Source: Undaria pinnatifida | Lineage: Eukaryota; Sar; Phaeophyceae; Laminariales; Alariaceae | NCBI GenBank assembly: GCA_012845835.1 | Contig: JABAKD010000016.1 | Span: 2,846,359 to 2,910,358, forward strand | Length of the DNA stretch: 64,000 nt | Direction of reading: 5' to 3' | In this document: positions 23,150-34,165 of the stretch, piece by piece | Layout of the letters: every line of letters starts with the position of its first letter | How positions within the stretch are numbered: the stretch's first letter is position 1 | Notes under the pieces: model-generated | Database searches by the model: none | What the model saw: only the letters and a program-made list of their open reading frames with translations | What the model was told of the DNA's origin: nothing | Position numbers and translations under genes: made by a program

Positions 23150-23763
23150 GGGGGGGGAAGGAGGAGAAAGAGGTGCAGAGGTTGTGGGGTATGCTGTACG
23201 CTGACGATGCGGGCATCGTATCGCGATCATCATCAGAAGGGTTGGAGAGGATGATTAGGGTGGTCGTGACTACGTGCTCGGCGTTCGGTCTTACGGTCTC
23301 CGAGGCCAAAACGAAGATCATGTGCCTGCAGACTAAAGGTGGGGGGAAGGTGTCGTTTACCATCAATGCAGCCGGCCAGGCATACAAACAAACGATCGAA
23401 TTTGTGCACTTGGGCGGGGGTATCAGCGCAGACAGAGACCTCAGCATCGAGATAACGCGGCGTCTTCAGAGGGCCTGGGCGTGCTTCCAGTGGTACAAGA
23501 TGGAAATCTATGATTGCCCGAGTGTGCTCTTACGGTTGAAGGTGCGGTTGCTGAAAGCCGGGGTGATCGAGACACTATTTGACGATTGCATGACGTGGAG
23601 TCCGAGTAAGCCTGACTATGACAGGCTACGACGGGTTCACCACTCCATGCTCTTCCGATGCCTCGGATGGCGTAAACGGAAGCGCGACGACCACACCCTA
23701 TCGTACGCCGACCCGCTTGGCAAGACAGCTTCCGGGAGCATAGATGCGATAGTGCGCAAATAG
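23150..23763 (+). pseudogene. LINE reverse transcriptase, C-terminal part
   Basis: The frame 23173-23763 starts with LWGMLYADDAGIV, an intact motif C, then SEAKTKIMCL and IEFVHLGGGISADRDLSIEI, which match blocks D and E of LINE RTs. The thumb-like region follows with RLKVRLLKAGVIETL and LRRVHHSMLFRCLGWRKRKR. The rest of the protein continues in shifted frames to about 24100 (AFGMKFEGWPKAEQKAGRYF). Confidence 0.9.
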
Positions 23764-24104
23764 AGGGTATTGTTTGCGGGATTCGTAGCACCTGTGAGGG
23801 AGGAGCGTCTGCCACAGAGGGTGATGTTTGGGGAGCTCGTTGGGGGTAAGGGCTACTCAGGGGGGCAAGAGAAGGACTGAATGGTGCACCCTGAAGGAGG
23901 ATATATCGGCCTTTGGAATGAAGTTCGAAGGGTGGCCAAAGGCTGAACAGAAGGCCGGTCGATATTTTCGATGGGTAGAGGAGGGAGCAGGGTCATTCAT
24001 GCGGAAATGGTATGACGCGGAGAGATGCAAAGATGCAGAGCGACAGCAAAGACCGCGGCAGCGCCAACCATCGTCGGCCACTTTAAGCGGCCGGGAAGAG
24101 GGGG

Positions 24105-24535
24105 GCGGGGGCGGGTAGGGGGGAAGGGGGAAGGGTGGAGGGTCGGGGGGGAGGGGGAAGGGGGGGCGTCCTGCCCAAGCGACTGAAATTTGGGTCTGGC
24201 CAACATCGTCTTGAATTTTGTGGGCCTTCCAATGGCCGTCACAACTGGGCATAAGGCCGCCATGTCTTGTCCGCCTTGTTGCGTTCTTCCCCTAGAGCCA
24301 TTGATGCACTTGATATCCTCTATGAGCCCAATGCCGTCTTTAGTCAGCTCCTACGGTCTGCTAGTATGGTGTTTTTTTTCGTTTCTTTTCTTGCTTCCTG
24401 TTGTCTTTTCTTTCTTTTCTTTTCTTCTCCTTTCCTTATTCGATTTTTTTTCTTTCGTTTCTTTCTTTCGTTGCTTTTCTTCGTTTTTTTTTCCAACTGA
24501 CTTAAGTCTGACGTGCATATGCGTAGTGATAGCTA
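24105..24535 (+). repeat. G-rich tract and pyrimidine-rich tract
   Basis: 24105-24165 is dominated by G-runs. 24365-24495 is T/C-rich, with many TTTCTTT and TTTTTTT runs. Neither codes for anything recognisable. Confidence 0.7.
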
Positions 24536-24834
24536 CTACGTGATATAAACGTGGTAGTCTTTTCTGGGTAGCAAACGGTGTAATCGGTTTTTCAGGCGGG
24601 AGTAGTGAGACGTATGCACCAGTGTGAACCTATGCGAAGCGGTTAGCGGTGAGACACAGAGTATCCCTACAGGCATGTCCCCGGGTGCTACTCACTTTCG
24701 TAGCCCAGAGTGGGAGAGAAGCAGCTTGTATTGTTTCCTCGAACCGGTGGTGACAACTGGGACGGGAGGCACGAGTCTTAACGTCTCTTGACTACCCCGA
24801 ATGTAAAGCGCCATCCTATCATACGAGAACGGCC
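24536..24834. other. Unannotated spacer
   Basis: Between the LINE and the end of element 2. No recognisable feature. Confidence 0.5.
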
Positions 24835-26650
24835 AATTATCTATCTAAGTCAGGTAATTGCCGGCCTTTTTCAAGGCCGTACCTTAACACTAGCCCACCC
24901 TGATGAGTCGCGTACGAAGAATTGTGGTAGATTCGGGTACAGTCCGGTTCTACGAAGTAGACCATGAGTCGAAGATGCGGCTCCTCAAAACCCACTCCCA
25001 CACCTCTAAACGGCCTGGCCATGAAGCCAGGAAAACGCGAAGAAAAACAATTGAAGGAAACACAGACCCTATAAGAAGGTAAGCCACCGATTGGAACCCT
25101 GCTTGCGTACCGCCGGTGTGGCGGGGGGGGGGGGGGCGAAACGGAAAAGGCACCACGGCAAAACAAACCCCAGACTAAGGCGCTACGGGAAGGAAAACCA
25201 TCTTCGAAAGCCTCCCGCGTACCGTCAGAGTGGTGGAGAGGGCGAGACGATGAAATACAAATTGAAGGGAAACGCTGGCGCTAAGACAAGGGAAAGTCAT
25301 GCCAGAAACCTTCCACAGCCCCACCGGCACAGCAGGGGGGGAGATGGGGAAACGACAAATATCGTGAACGTAAGGCGCCAATACCTATAGCCCCGCGAGG
25401 GGGAGAAGTGTCGAGCCGGAAAAACTAGAGCAAATACAACACAAAAAAGATAGCACACAGTCTCGTGCCACAATATGCATGAACATGGTACCCTGGTCGC
25501 CCCCCCGGCTTTGGGCTGAGGAGGGCGTCGGCAGGGCGAATATGAACAAACACGAAATATCGATAGTCCTGTGCATCTAGTAACCACCTGATTGTCCAGA
25601 CCCTGGCCCGACACTGAGCGGGGGGGTCGGCAGGACTACAAAAACATGAACCGCCCCACATCCAGTCAAAACGCTCGAAACACCACAAACAGCCTAAGGA
25701 CAAGAACTCCAAAACTCAAAATCTAGAAAAAACAAAACAATGAAAAGCTATCGAGCAGCGGCGGCGGCTTGAAACTCAACCAGCCGCGGTCGCGCCTCGA
25801 GATTCCTCTACGTTGCGTTGGATCTCCCGCGGGAAGGCGCTATCGACGTAGACGGGAAGATACCAAAGAGCTTTATACGGTCGCCGTCGAAGTCGTGTAG
25901 CGCGCCGGATGGAGAGGAAGTTTAATCGGCCCCGGATCGTCCAAAGAATTATTGCGGGGGTTCATTGTCGATTGTTGTCGCTGTTCGTCGGTGCGTCTGA
26001 GTTGAGATGCGGTCCGAAGGTGGCGCGTCGCCGACGGAGGTGCTGGAGTGCCAAGCGAGGCAGAGGCAGACACGGTTGAACCGGTGGTCGCGGTGAAGTC
26101 TGTCTCTTGTGTAGAACTCCTTGATAGAGAAGTCGACTGTGCGATGATCGTCGCCGCAGCCAGGGCTTCCGCGGAGCCCGTGCCACCCTCAATGGGTATG
26201 GCAAAAACCGAAGCGAAAACGATGTCAGCGGCAGGCGAAATCGACCCGCGGCCTGTACAGCTTTCGGCAGTGGCGACGGGGGCAGAAAGACGAGCGACGA
26301 ATCCCCCTGGGGGGGCAGAAAGGCCGTCAACCCTTATACGTGGCTCGTGTGTGCAAAATCGTGAACATCGGTAGAGGTGAGGAGGAGTCCACCCAAGACA
26401 GCATGCTCAGCGCGGGGCACGACCCCACCCAAAGCATTACGTTCAGCGCGGGGCGCGGGGCACGAGCCCACTCAAGGCAGTGCTTTCGGTGCGGGGCACG
26501 AGCCCACCCAAGGCAGTGCTTTCGGTGCGGGCCACGAGCCCACCCAAACCAACCCCTGGGATTGGCGGGGAGGGAGTGCGTAGGCCGCCGGTCCGTAGGA
26601 GGTAGATACCGCTATTTCCAACGGGGTTGGGTCTTGTCAACCCCGCGGGG
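24835..26650 (-). repeat. 3' region of element 2 with short minisatellite
   Basis: 24835-24995 is the homologue of 17625-17760. On the minus strand near 25900-25950 a short frame reads LDDPGPIKLPLHPARYTTS, apparently a remnant of the Pol C-terminus. At 26395-26550 a ~36-bp minisatellite (GGGGCACGAGCCCACCCAAG) is repeated about four times. No integrase blocks are seen. Confidence 0.5.
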
Positions 26651-27094
26651 TTAAAGGTTGTCAAGCCACTGTGGTCGTAATCCGTAGCAGGCTCTGACAA
26701 GCGGGCTAGAAAAATCGGCGTTGCCGTTGGCGCTGCCTTTGCGGTACTCGAGGGTGCAATCGAACGCGGTGACGAACTCAAGCGACCGCTGGACTCGTGC
26801 ATTGAGGGTCCCCACATTGCCAATTCTCTCCTGTGCCTTGTGGCCGGAGGATATGCAAAGAATTGTTCCCCAAATCACCCTCGGAGGCGTTTGGGAGCCC
26901 AAACAAATGCTGCCGGTCTCCAAATCTAGAGGAATCCAGTGCCTTTCCGAGTCGAGCGTTGCTCGACTGATATACGCGAATTTGATGGTGATCGAAACGT
27001 CGTCCAACGTCACAGCACCCCCGGCGAAACAGGGGCCGTGTTCTGACAGCGCAAGGTCAGGGGCCGACGCCAGAAGCTTTCTCCAAAACTTCAC
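26651..27094 (-). pseudogene. Protease remnant joined to RNase H tail, element 2
   Basis: A 147-residue frame. Residues 15-62 match the protease-proximal part of element 1: ALSEHGPCFAGGAVTLDD corresponds to the SPAEHGPSLVEGTATFDD stretch, and LETGS sits at the active-site DTGS position. Residues 95-131 read LNARVQRSLEFVTAFDCTLEYRKGS (split here as LNARVQRSLEF and VTAFDCTLEYRKGS) and GNADF, the familiar end of Gypsy RNase H. The RT and the start of RNase H are therefore deleted between residues of about 63 and 76. Confidence 0.8.
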
Positions 27095-27281
27095 GGCTTT
27101 TAGTCGCCAAGGCGTCCGAGAAATAGGTCAGAAACTCCGGAGGAGGACCTTTGCGAGCGCTGGCCGCTGCTATTGGCATGGCCGCGGCGCGGACCAAATT
27201 TGTTGGTTTCTGCATACGCACTTCAGGTGCGAAACCGACTAGGGGAGGCCGGATGCGCCGACCCGGTCTCACTGTCGCGAA

Positions 27282-27737
27282 TTACTTCTCGAACGGTAGG
27301 AAGTGCCTCACCGAGCAAATGTTTCCTCTCCACTGGCACGGGTCGTCGGCCCTGGGATCGTCCGCCTGGAGCCCAATGCCCGACGCTGGGTCCAGAGGAT
27401 TGGCTTCAGCCAGAAGCTGGTTGCCCGTGCTCAAAAAGTGATTTTTCATGGCTGGATTATGCGTGAATTTGGCGTAGGTGGCAGATAACACGGCGTTTTG
27501 TTTCTCCCTGTGACAAGCAGCGGGGTCAAAGTTGTGAACGCCTCGACCGATGCGTTTGTGTGAGCTTGGTTCAGGCGACAACATGATGAGTTTCACTGCT
27601 CGATGATCTTTAAAAAGCCTGGCCTTTTCGGCCATCATATGCTGCTCCGCGCAAGAATGTGACACGTCGTCCACGACAAACGACGAAGGGGACCACGGTG
27701 AAAAATAGAATGGGGGCTGCCAGAACAAAAATATTTT
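27282..27737 (-). pseudogene. NADAR-like domain, element 2
   Basis: Residues 266-416 of the minus-strand frame 28532-27282 match NADAR end to end without a frameshift. The blocks are FSPWSPSSFVVDDVSHSCAE, QHMMAEKARLFKDH, SSHKRIGRGVHNFDP, TYAKFTHNPAMKNHFLSTG, NQLLAEANPLDP, GIGLQADDPRADDP and QWRGN. The Glu in CAEQ and the W-x-G-N turn are kept. Trp residues at two family positions are changed (DPAACHRE and PASGIGL), and the last helix is altered. The frame ends at 27282 and continues in a shifted frame towards the protease, so the order matches element 1. This nearly complete reading makes the domain assignment strong. Confidence 0.88.
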
Positions 27738-27739
27738 GT

Positions 27740-28532
27740 ATGTGGAGTATTCGAGAGAAGGGTCAAAAACCGTGTTGGAATTTCGGGCCTGCAATGTCCC
27801 CATCCGGGAACACCAGGCCTCGGCACTTTGGACCTGTGGTGTCTCCTTGCGGGAACACCAGGCCTCGGGAGCACGACGCGAATCCGAACCCACGGTTTCT
27901 CGACCCGGGTCGTCTTCGCTCGTTGGCGGAAAAACCCAAGAATCCGTTCTGACTGCGCCCGAAAAATAGTCAAAAACCGACGGTGCCAAGCCCTTGGTAG
28001 CTTCGTTGGACACTTGGGTCTGCAATGTCCCCTTCTGGAAACACCAGTCCTCGGCTCTGTGGGCCTGTAGTGTCCCTTTATGGGAACACCAGGCCTCGGG
28101 AGCATGGTGCGAGCCCGAACCCGCGGTTTCTCGCCTCGGGTCCTCCTCACTCACTGGCGAAAGTTCGTAAGAAGCCGTCCTTATTGCACCCGAAAAAGAG
28201 TCCAACACCAATCTTGCCAACCCATCGGTAGCCTCGTTGAGCACTTGGGTCTGCAATGGCCCCCTCTGGGAACACCAGTCCTCGGCATTTTGGGCCTGTA
28301 ATCTTCCCGTCTGGGAACACCAGGCCTCGGGAGCACGACACGGATCCGAACCCACGGTTTCTCGCGTCGTGGCCTCTTCGCTCTTTGGCGCAAAAATCGC
28401 AAGAAACTGCTCTAACTGTGCCCGAAGGGGCAGGGACTCTGAGGTGTTTCTGCTTGATGAGAGGCGCGATTCTTCAGTAAATTTACGGGAAAAGCGTCCA
28501 GCTGACCAGACTGGAGGCCGTGGCTTCACCAC
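27740..28532 (-). pseudogene. Linker with three ~76-residue tandem repeats, element 2
   Basis: Residues 1-265 of the same frame as the NADAR domain. RETVGSD / RETAGSG / RETVGSD recur at residues 58, 134 and 211, giving periods of 76 and 77 residues (228-231 bases). Each repeat has APEAWCS followed by an LQA/LQV box; the first two also have AEDWCSQ/AEDWCFQ and ATDGLARLVLDSFSGAIRT-type blocks. Repeats keep the frame. The function of the linker is unknown; it lies between the Gag part and NADAR. Confidence 0.6.
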
Positions 28533-28539
28533 TGGCTCG

Positions 28540-29500
28540 TTGTGCAGTGTCGAATCCTCTTCCTATACCACTGGGGCAAACGTAGCCTGAAGCACGTGGG
28601 TTAGCGTGCTGGAAGACAAAGTAGGGCCCGTAGACCCTGTGGATGTCTTCAGGAACGGGGCTCGGGGAGATGGCAACACAATTCCACCCGACAAAGCTCT
28701 ATTCCGGTAGGTCTGTTGCAGGAAGGAGACGAGGTAGCTAATCTTGCCGATTCTTCCTTGATGGAAAAAAAGGATAGAGCGCCCGCTGCTATCGCGAACA
28801 AACACCGGATCGAGCCTCACAAAAGATCTCGGTGTTTTAGTGTTGGCCTTCCCATACCCCGAACCGACCACCACCTCGAGATCAAAAAAGTTTTTGAGGG
28901 TCGGCCGTCCCACACGTCAAACCGACCGCCACCGCATGGTCAGGGAGAGGGAGGGGGTGAACACGTTCGCCTAAAAAGGCGACGCGCCGTCACCGCAGCT
29001 ACATTCCTGCGAGGCGCGTGCCTGGGTGGAGCGCGCAAAGCGCAGGCTCCCGTGCCATGGTTGATGGGGGCGGCGTTTGGAGTGTGTACCCCCAATGCCG
29101 CGTTTATGCCGCGGCTGAGGGGAACGGCGCTGGAAGCGCGGGTTCCCGTCGCCGAACAGACCATGACCGAGGAGACTGTCGCTGGACGTGCGCGTTCTCG
29201 CAATCGAAAAACATCACCTGGCTGAGGGAACCACGCTCGAAGCGCTAGTTCCCGCCGACGGTACTGCGCCGTGAGAATCGTCAACACACGGCGTAGAAGC
29301 CCGTGGGCTTTTGACAGAGGCAATTTGTGCTGAATTATTGGAGAGGCTAACCACAGATACACGAGCATCTTGTGAAACCAAAAGAGGTGTCCCCGGCAGT
29401 GCCGTCGATAGACAGGCCGGGTGTGCCGTACCGCCGTCGAGCTGTCAAATGCCGGTACGGAATGCGCCAGGCTGGCGCGCGTTAGGATTTCCGCCCCGGT
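28540..29500 (-). other. Unrecognised part of element 2 between linker and Gag
   Basis: Minus-strand frames (28563-28913, 28940-29515) contain no domain I recognise. Presumably decayed polyprotein. Confidence 0.4.
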
Positions 29501-30111
29501 TATGGGCGGCCCCAAAGCGCATTCCAGGAGCAGGAGCGGGGGGAGGCGGGCGGGGGCGGGATACCACCATGGTGATCCGACGTCTTTGTGTTATCGTTGT
29601 GACCGTTTACCTGGCCCTGACCCTGGTGGTACTCTCGCGATTGGCCTGAATGATGGCGACGATTTTTCTTGTGGTTGTTCGGACGAGAAGGTTTGCCGTC
29701 TCGGCGGTAGCAGATCATGCGTGCTTGCTGACGTCGATATTCGTCATCGTCGCCAAGTTCGCCAAGTTTAGGGTTCAAACAGCCGCTCGCATCAATGAAA
29801 GGATGCCTACAATGCTTGAAGGAGTGGTTGTCTTCGTGGCCATTGAGGCAAGGCCCCCGGTTTTCTCGGAGGGCATTAGCGTGAGCCGAGGGTGAAAGAA
29901 GGCCGCTCCAAAGGGGAGGGTCGTCGGTCTTAAACGAGACACTAACGGCGAAAAATTCTGTATAATGATGTTTTTCTAGTGGCCAGTAGTTCGATATCTG
30001 GTCAAGCCAAGGGTCAGATGAATAATCGATGGGCATGTCAGTTGGACGATAGCTCATATCCCGTCTGCCACGAAAGCGACTGGGACGGTACTCGGCCCTG
30101 GCCGCGCCCAT
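29500..30111 (-). pseudogene. Gag C-terminal region with Cys/His knuckle, element 2
   Basis: A 203-residue frame with WLDQISNYWPLEKHHYTEFF, then PCLNGHEDNHSFKHCRHPF, a Cys/His-rich segment reminiscent of a Gag nucleocapsid knuckle but not a standard CCHC. LGELGDDDEYRRQQARM follows, then a basic His/Gln/Lys-rich tail. Such tails bind element RNA. The assignment rests on the Cys/His block and position upstream of Pol domains. Confidence 0.55.
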
Positions 30112-30223
30112 GATCGGCGGGCCGGGGCCCCGACGGGGTGGATGACCGCGCTCCCGTCGAAGAAACAGGTAGATAAAATATTATTCGCCGTTGACGGCAG
30201 GTGTCTCATTGCGCGCTACATCA

Positions 30224-31076
30224 CTAAAGGTCCGCCACATAGCATCCAACGAGGCGAATGGCCGCGGGTCCGTTGCCTTCGAACCAGGGTACAACGGGCA
30301 TGAGAGTCGGAAATTGCTCATTCACCGCCATCCGAACCACCTCCAACACCACATCCGTCCCCGGAGAAAAAACAGACTCACTCCCCGTCAAGGTCGACAC
30401 AAGTACGCGAAAATCCCGACTGATATCGCAGAAAGGTGTGTCGTTACACACTCCAAAAGTAAGCAACTTGGTGCAGCCCTCCCCCGTGTCAACCCGGTCG
30501 AAGTGTGTCATCAGCAGGCGTAACAGGAGGGTGAAGGCCACAGGCCCAGATGCCCGCCCCTGCCATGGCTCGCGACACCTGCCCAAAAAATTCATCGATC
30601 AAGGTCGTCATGCGGGCGGTAGTGGGCATGTCAGGCGTTATAGCACGTGTGAACGCCATGTGGAGCGGGTGGTCCCAACTGGTTACCCACGTGGGCGATT
30701 GTACGCCCTCTGAGCAACGGTCGTTGGAGCGCATGAATTTGTTGGACATTGCAGATCTAATCGAACGTGTGAGTTGCTGCGCGCCGTCAGACTTGCTAAA
30801 ACAGGTGGGGAAAGGCAGCAAAGAAATGCGGGCTACGTCCTTGTGAGGGAGCTTGACATCCGGCTTATCCGATTCATCAAGCGTGGTTTTGGCTGTAGCA
30901 GCGGCAGTGGCAATCGCGGAGGTACGAGCGCGGACCAAATCCGAAGAAACAGGTTTAGTGTGATCACCTGACACAGTCAGTTTACTCAGGCGCTCGGCGG
31001 AGACAACATACACCAGGGAAGGAGCCACTCGCCTGTTGACTGCTGCCACGGTTACCTCGTCGTGGTCCGTGCTCAA
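30224..31076 (-). pseudogene. Gag-like capsid region, element 2
   Basis: Two overlapping frames (31076-30489 and 30595-30224) give a largely helical sequence with ITPDMPTTARMTTLIDEFFG, GPVAFTLLLRLLMTHFD and DVVLEVVRMAVNEQFPTLMP. The position between the Gly/Arg-rich ORF and the Cys/His block suggests a capsid-like part. I see no definitive motif. Confidence 0.4.
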
Positions 31077-31142
31077 AGTCGAAGATAAGCGGGAGGAGGT
31101 AGACGAGCCGTCCCACGCTGAACGTCCTCTCGCGCCATTCCT

Positions 31143-31943
31143 TCACCCTCCGTTGCCTCCGAGAGAACTGCGGCCACCGCCCCGGTTGTTGCGACCACGG
31201 TTGCTCCCTTGGCGACGTCCTGAGCCACCACCAGCACCCGACGCACCTCCCCCGCCTCCACCACCACTGCCACCCCCGCGGCGGCGGTAGTGGTCGCCAC
31301 CCCCACTATTTTTTGCCCCACCCACGGAGCTACCACGCCCACGGTGGCGGTCCCCGCGATCACCACTGTCGCCGCATCGCTTTTTGTCACGGCGGCGTTC
31401 CCCCAACTCCTCCTCCGGAGTCGGCCATAAATCGGGGTCGTGGGCCTCGTCGTGAGCCATTCTCAGGGCCTTGACGAGGGCAAGGGTCGGGGCGGCTCTC
31501 TTCTGTCCGGCATAGGAGGTAAAATCCATGCGGGCCCGGGCCGCCTCCACTGAAAGAGCTTCCGCGTATAGGAATGCCTGCCCCTCTGACGTGAGGAGGG
31601 CGGAGGCCGTTTTCACCACCGCGGTCGCCAACTCCGAAGAGAACTCCACCCTCGGTTCAGACGCCATGCACTCGACGCCGCCCTTAAAAAGGCGTCGTCC
31701 CCGGGCCGTGGTCGCTAGGATGCGCGTCGAAGACGAAGGGGCCGCGGTAGCTTCCGCCCACGCCGACCCGACTGAATGAGCGAGGGCTTGATGCGCCCTC
31801 TCTGCCACCACGGACGCCTCCCGCTCAGTGTGTTTTGCCCGCTCGATGTCCTCATCATTTAGACGTCGGCGTGCTATACGCCGGAGCGTCATATGCCTGG
31901 CGTCCTTCAGCGCCCGCTGGGCCCGCTTCGCCTCGGATGCCAA
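31143..31943 (-). pseudogene. Gag-like ORF with Gly/Arg-rich tail, element 2
   Basis: A 266-residue open frame. The first ~180 residues are Ala/Glu/Arg-rich and probably helical or coiled coil (RAKHTEREASVVAERAHQAL). Residues 185-266 are a Gly/Arg/Ser/Asn-rich tail with RGRGSSVGG and GRNNRGGGR, a likely nucleic-acid-binding segment. Element 1 carries a similar tail. It is the longest intact frame in element 2 and starts the coding part. Family position suggests Gag. Confidence 0.5.
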
Positions 31944-32198
31944 GTCCGAGGGGACGACATGGGCGCCCTGGTCCCGAGAGCTCTGGGGGTGGCGCTCTGT
32001 CGAGCGCGGAGAGACCAGCTGGTGACGTTCCCCCGGGGCTGGCGAGGGTTGGCGTCGAGACGCTCCCGAGTCCGGTGGAGGTTGGTCCGCCTCGTTTTCT
32101 GCGCGAACCGGCGACTCGTCCCTCCCGGGTGGTGAGCCCGGGTTGGACCAAGTCTACGATAGGGGGATCCCTTTTTTTTTTCTTGTAGTGAATCGGGA

Positions 32199-32216
32199 GT
32201 CACTCGCGCGAGTGAC
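32199..32216. repeat. Perfect 18-bp palindrome GTCACTCGCGCGAGTGAC
   Basis: A self-complementary site just upstream of element 2's coding part. A 12-14-bp core recurs at 32307-32322. Compare 3256-3273. Confidence 0.85.
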
Positions 32217-32400
32217 CCTCCTCTTCCTTTCCGGTCTTGACCATTTGTGGCTGTTAACTTCGCGCAAACATACAACCTAAGGTGTAAATGTCTGTGAGGT
32301 ATAGAATCACTCGCGCGAGTATGATATGACATGATACTGAAAAGAGGGGTACCCCCCCTATCGTGGCCCGTCCTCTGTCTCGTCACCGAAACCCTCCTGC

Positions 32401-33287
32401 GGAGGTTCCTCCCGTCTCGAGTCGCGGGATCTTTAGCGTGCTCTCCCTGCTTCACGGTCATCCCGGTTGGGGCGCGTGGAAGACCTCAGCCTGACCGAGT
32501 AGCCCGCTTCCTCACTGGTAGACATGTCGCTGCTATTGTTGGTAGGGAGGGCAGCACGAGGAGGGGGAGTGGGGGAGCGTGGCGGGACGGGAACGACGCG
32601 CGAAGGAGCGATGAAGGCGGATACATTGTTGCGGTGTCCCTGCTGCAAGCAGCGCTTAATATCTGTGTGCCAGCAAACAGCAAAGACATGGGCCGCGACC
32701 CCGTCCAGCATCAGTATGGATGATGTCAGCACCCACGCCAACTAGCAGCACAAAAGGAGGGCAGCGTCAACGCTCGCAGTATTTAAAAGGGTGGAGGGAA
32801 GGCTACGGTAGGAAGGATATCCCGACTTTCACTACCGGCACTACCGTGTTTTGAGGGAGGTGCTACGAGAGAGGTGCACCACTTTTTTGTGAGGTTTCTC
32901 GGTGTGGGAGCTCGAGACCTCTCCCAAAAAACTGATTTGGAGAAAAACAAAAGCTGCTGCTACATCGGATGAAAAGAAAGAAAAACCATGGCCTAGGTAC
33001 ACGACGAGAACCATGCGAACGAAATGGCGTTTTTTTTTCCGACGATTTTGGGTTAATGAGCCCCGTCATTCAGGAAAATGTTTCGCCAAAAAACGGTATA
33101 CCTTAATACCTCTATCGTAGCACGCGTCTTTTTTCGCCGTTCGCACGAGTGACTTCTGTACCTCACGGGCGAAGATCACACAGGATTTGTTTTGGCGCAG
33201 CGCGGCTTGCCATTCCGTTGCTCGTTTCAAGTCGCGAGATTATCACAGCACGAAAGCTCCAGGTCGCAAAGGAACAGGGGGGAATAG
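32401..33287. repeat. Spacer with small dispersed repeats
   Basis: About 32870-32945 is an inverted relative of the repeat at 4722-4925. About 33130-33290 resembles 3040-3260 (CACGAGTGACT, TTTGTTTTGGCGCAG, CCATTCCGTTGC). No gene recognised. Confidence 0.5.
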
Positions 33288-33666
33288 TGTTATAACGCTT
33301 AGTTTGGGTAAGCTATTGGTTAACCTTTTGCAAGTGGTCAAACGGACTAATACCCCACTAATACCTTAACAAATGGCGTCGTCGACAGACCATGGGTTTT
33401 TGGGTCGTGGGTTCAAATCGCACATCCACCATAATAAACTCTTTCAGACTTTCCCCATGTCGAACTTGGAAAATATTCTCCCCGTTATACTCCAGGAAAT
33501 GAAACAAAAACGGCTTGGATAATTGACAGGTCCGCCCGTATATCCGGCCGACCTGCTACCCCGCCGTTTCTGGGGGGAAGAGTATTGTAAGGCTTAGTTT
33601 GGGTATGCTATTGGTTAACCTTTTGCAAGTGGTCAAACGGACTAATACCCCAATAATACCTTAACA
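33288..33666 (+). mobile_element. TRIM (miniature LTR retrotransposon), copy A
   Basis: Terminal direct repeats at 33288-33371 and 33586-33666 start TGT and end TAACA, so they have TG...CA ends. Two bases after the left repeat comes TGGCGTCGTCG, a candidate primer-binding site. TGGGGGGAAGAG just before the right repeat is a good polypurine tract. The ~214-bp interior has no ORF but includes a tRNA 3'-half-like stretch (GTGGGTTCAAATCGCAC then ATCCACCA). The terminal repeats differ at several sites, so the copy is not recent. Confidence 0.85.
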
Positions 33667-33929
33667 GGGGTGGGTCACTTGTGCGGGTGACCCCAAGCCC
33701 CTGCGAAAACAAGCCCCTAAGATGAGACTCCCCTACCTTGCTCCTGTTTATGGCACCCACAGAAAATTCCGGATATAAGGAGCGTCCGAACCGACGGCAG
33801 CAAGAGGGGCAGCATGCACCAAAACCGCAATATAACGGCAGCGTCCAGTCCAACAGCAGGGTATATACAGACAACGCACGCACAAACCGAAGTACAAGGG
33901 GGGAAATTGGGTATGTAGCATTTGCCCCA

Positions 33930-34165
33930 ACCGCAGTGTAGGTAGGGGGGGGGCAGCACAGTAAAGGGTCCTCATAAAACGCCCACACCCACCGCACTAA
34001 AATGGGCAGCATCTACCCTAGGCGCAGTGTAGGGGGGGGGGGGGAGCGAAGTAAAGGCTCGTACCAAAACGTCCACATTCACCGCACCAAAAAAACGGGC
34101 AGCGTCTACCCTGCTACCTAAGCGCAGTGTAGGGGGGACGGGCAGCACAGTAAAGGGTCGACAAG
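33930..34165 (+). repeat. Tandem ~95-bp repeats
   Basis: CGCAGTGTAGGGGGG recurs at about 33931, 34022 and 34122. It is followed by AGTAAAGGNTC, CACCGCACYAAAA and GGGCAGC. G-runs vary in length. About 2.5 copies. Confidence 0.7.

Larger units (their letters stand above)
20440..24110 (+). mobile_element. Degenerate non-LTR retrotransposon (LINE)
   Basis: An apurinic-type endonuclease is followed by a LINE reverse transcriptase and a basic C-terminal tail, all on the plus strand and broken by stops and frameshifts. The 5' part begins with an Arg-rich stretch. A ~245-bp inverted-repeat element interrupts the RT between motif B and the YADD box. A G-rich tract (24105-24165) follows the tail. I see no clear poly(A). 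Confidence 0.9.
24835..32400 (-). mobile_element. Degenerate Ty3/Gypsy-type LTR retrotransposon (element 2)
   Basis: On the minus strand the order is Gag with Gly/Arg-rich tail, Gag continuation with a Cys/His knuckle, a repeat-containing linker, NADAR-like domain, a protease remnant and an RNase H tail. The 3' region shares homology with element 1 (17625-17760). Most of RT and all recognisable integrase are missing, so the copy has a large internal deletion. LTR edges were not found. The shared NADAR-protease spacing and 3' region place both elements in one family. Confidence 0.8.

Noticed and set aside
32331-32745. ORFs of 100-130 residues on both strands near 32.3-32.7 kb
   Set aside because: No recognisable motif, and the overlap on opposite strands suggests chance openness in GC-rich DNA.
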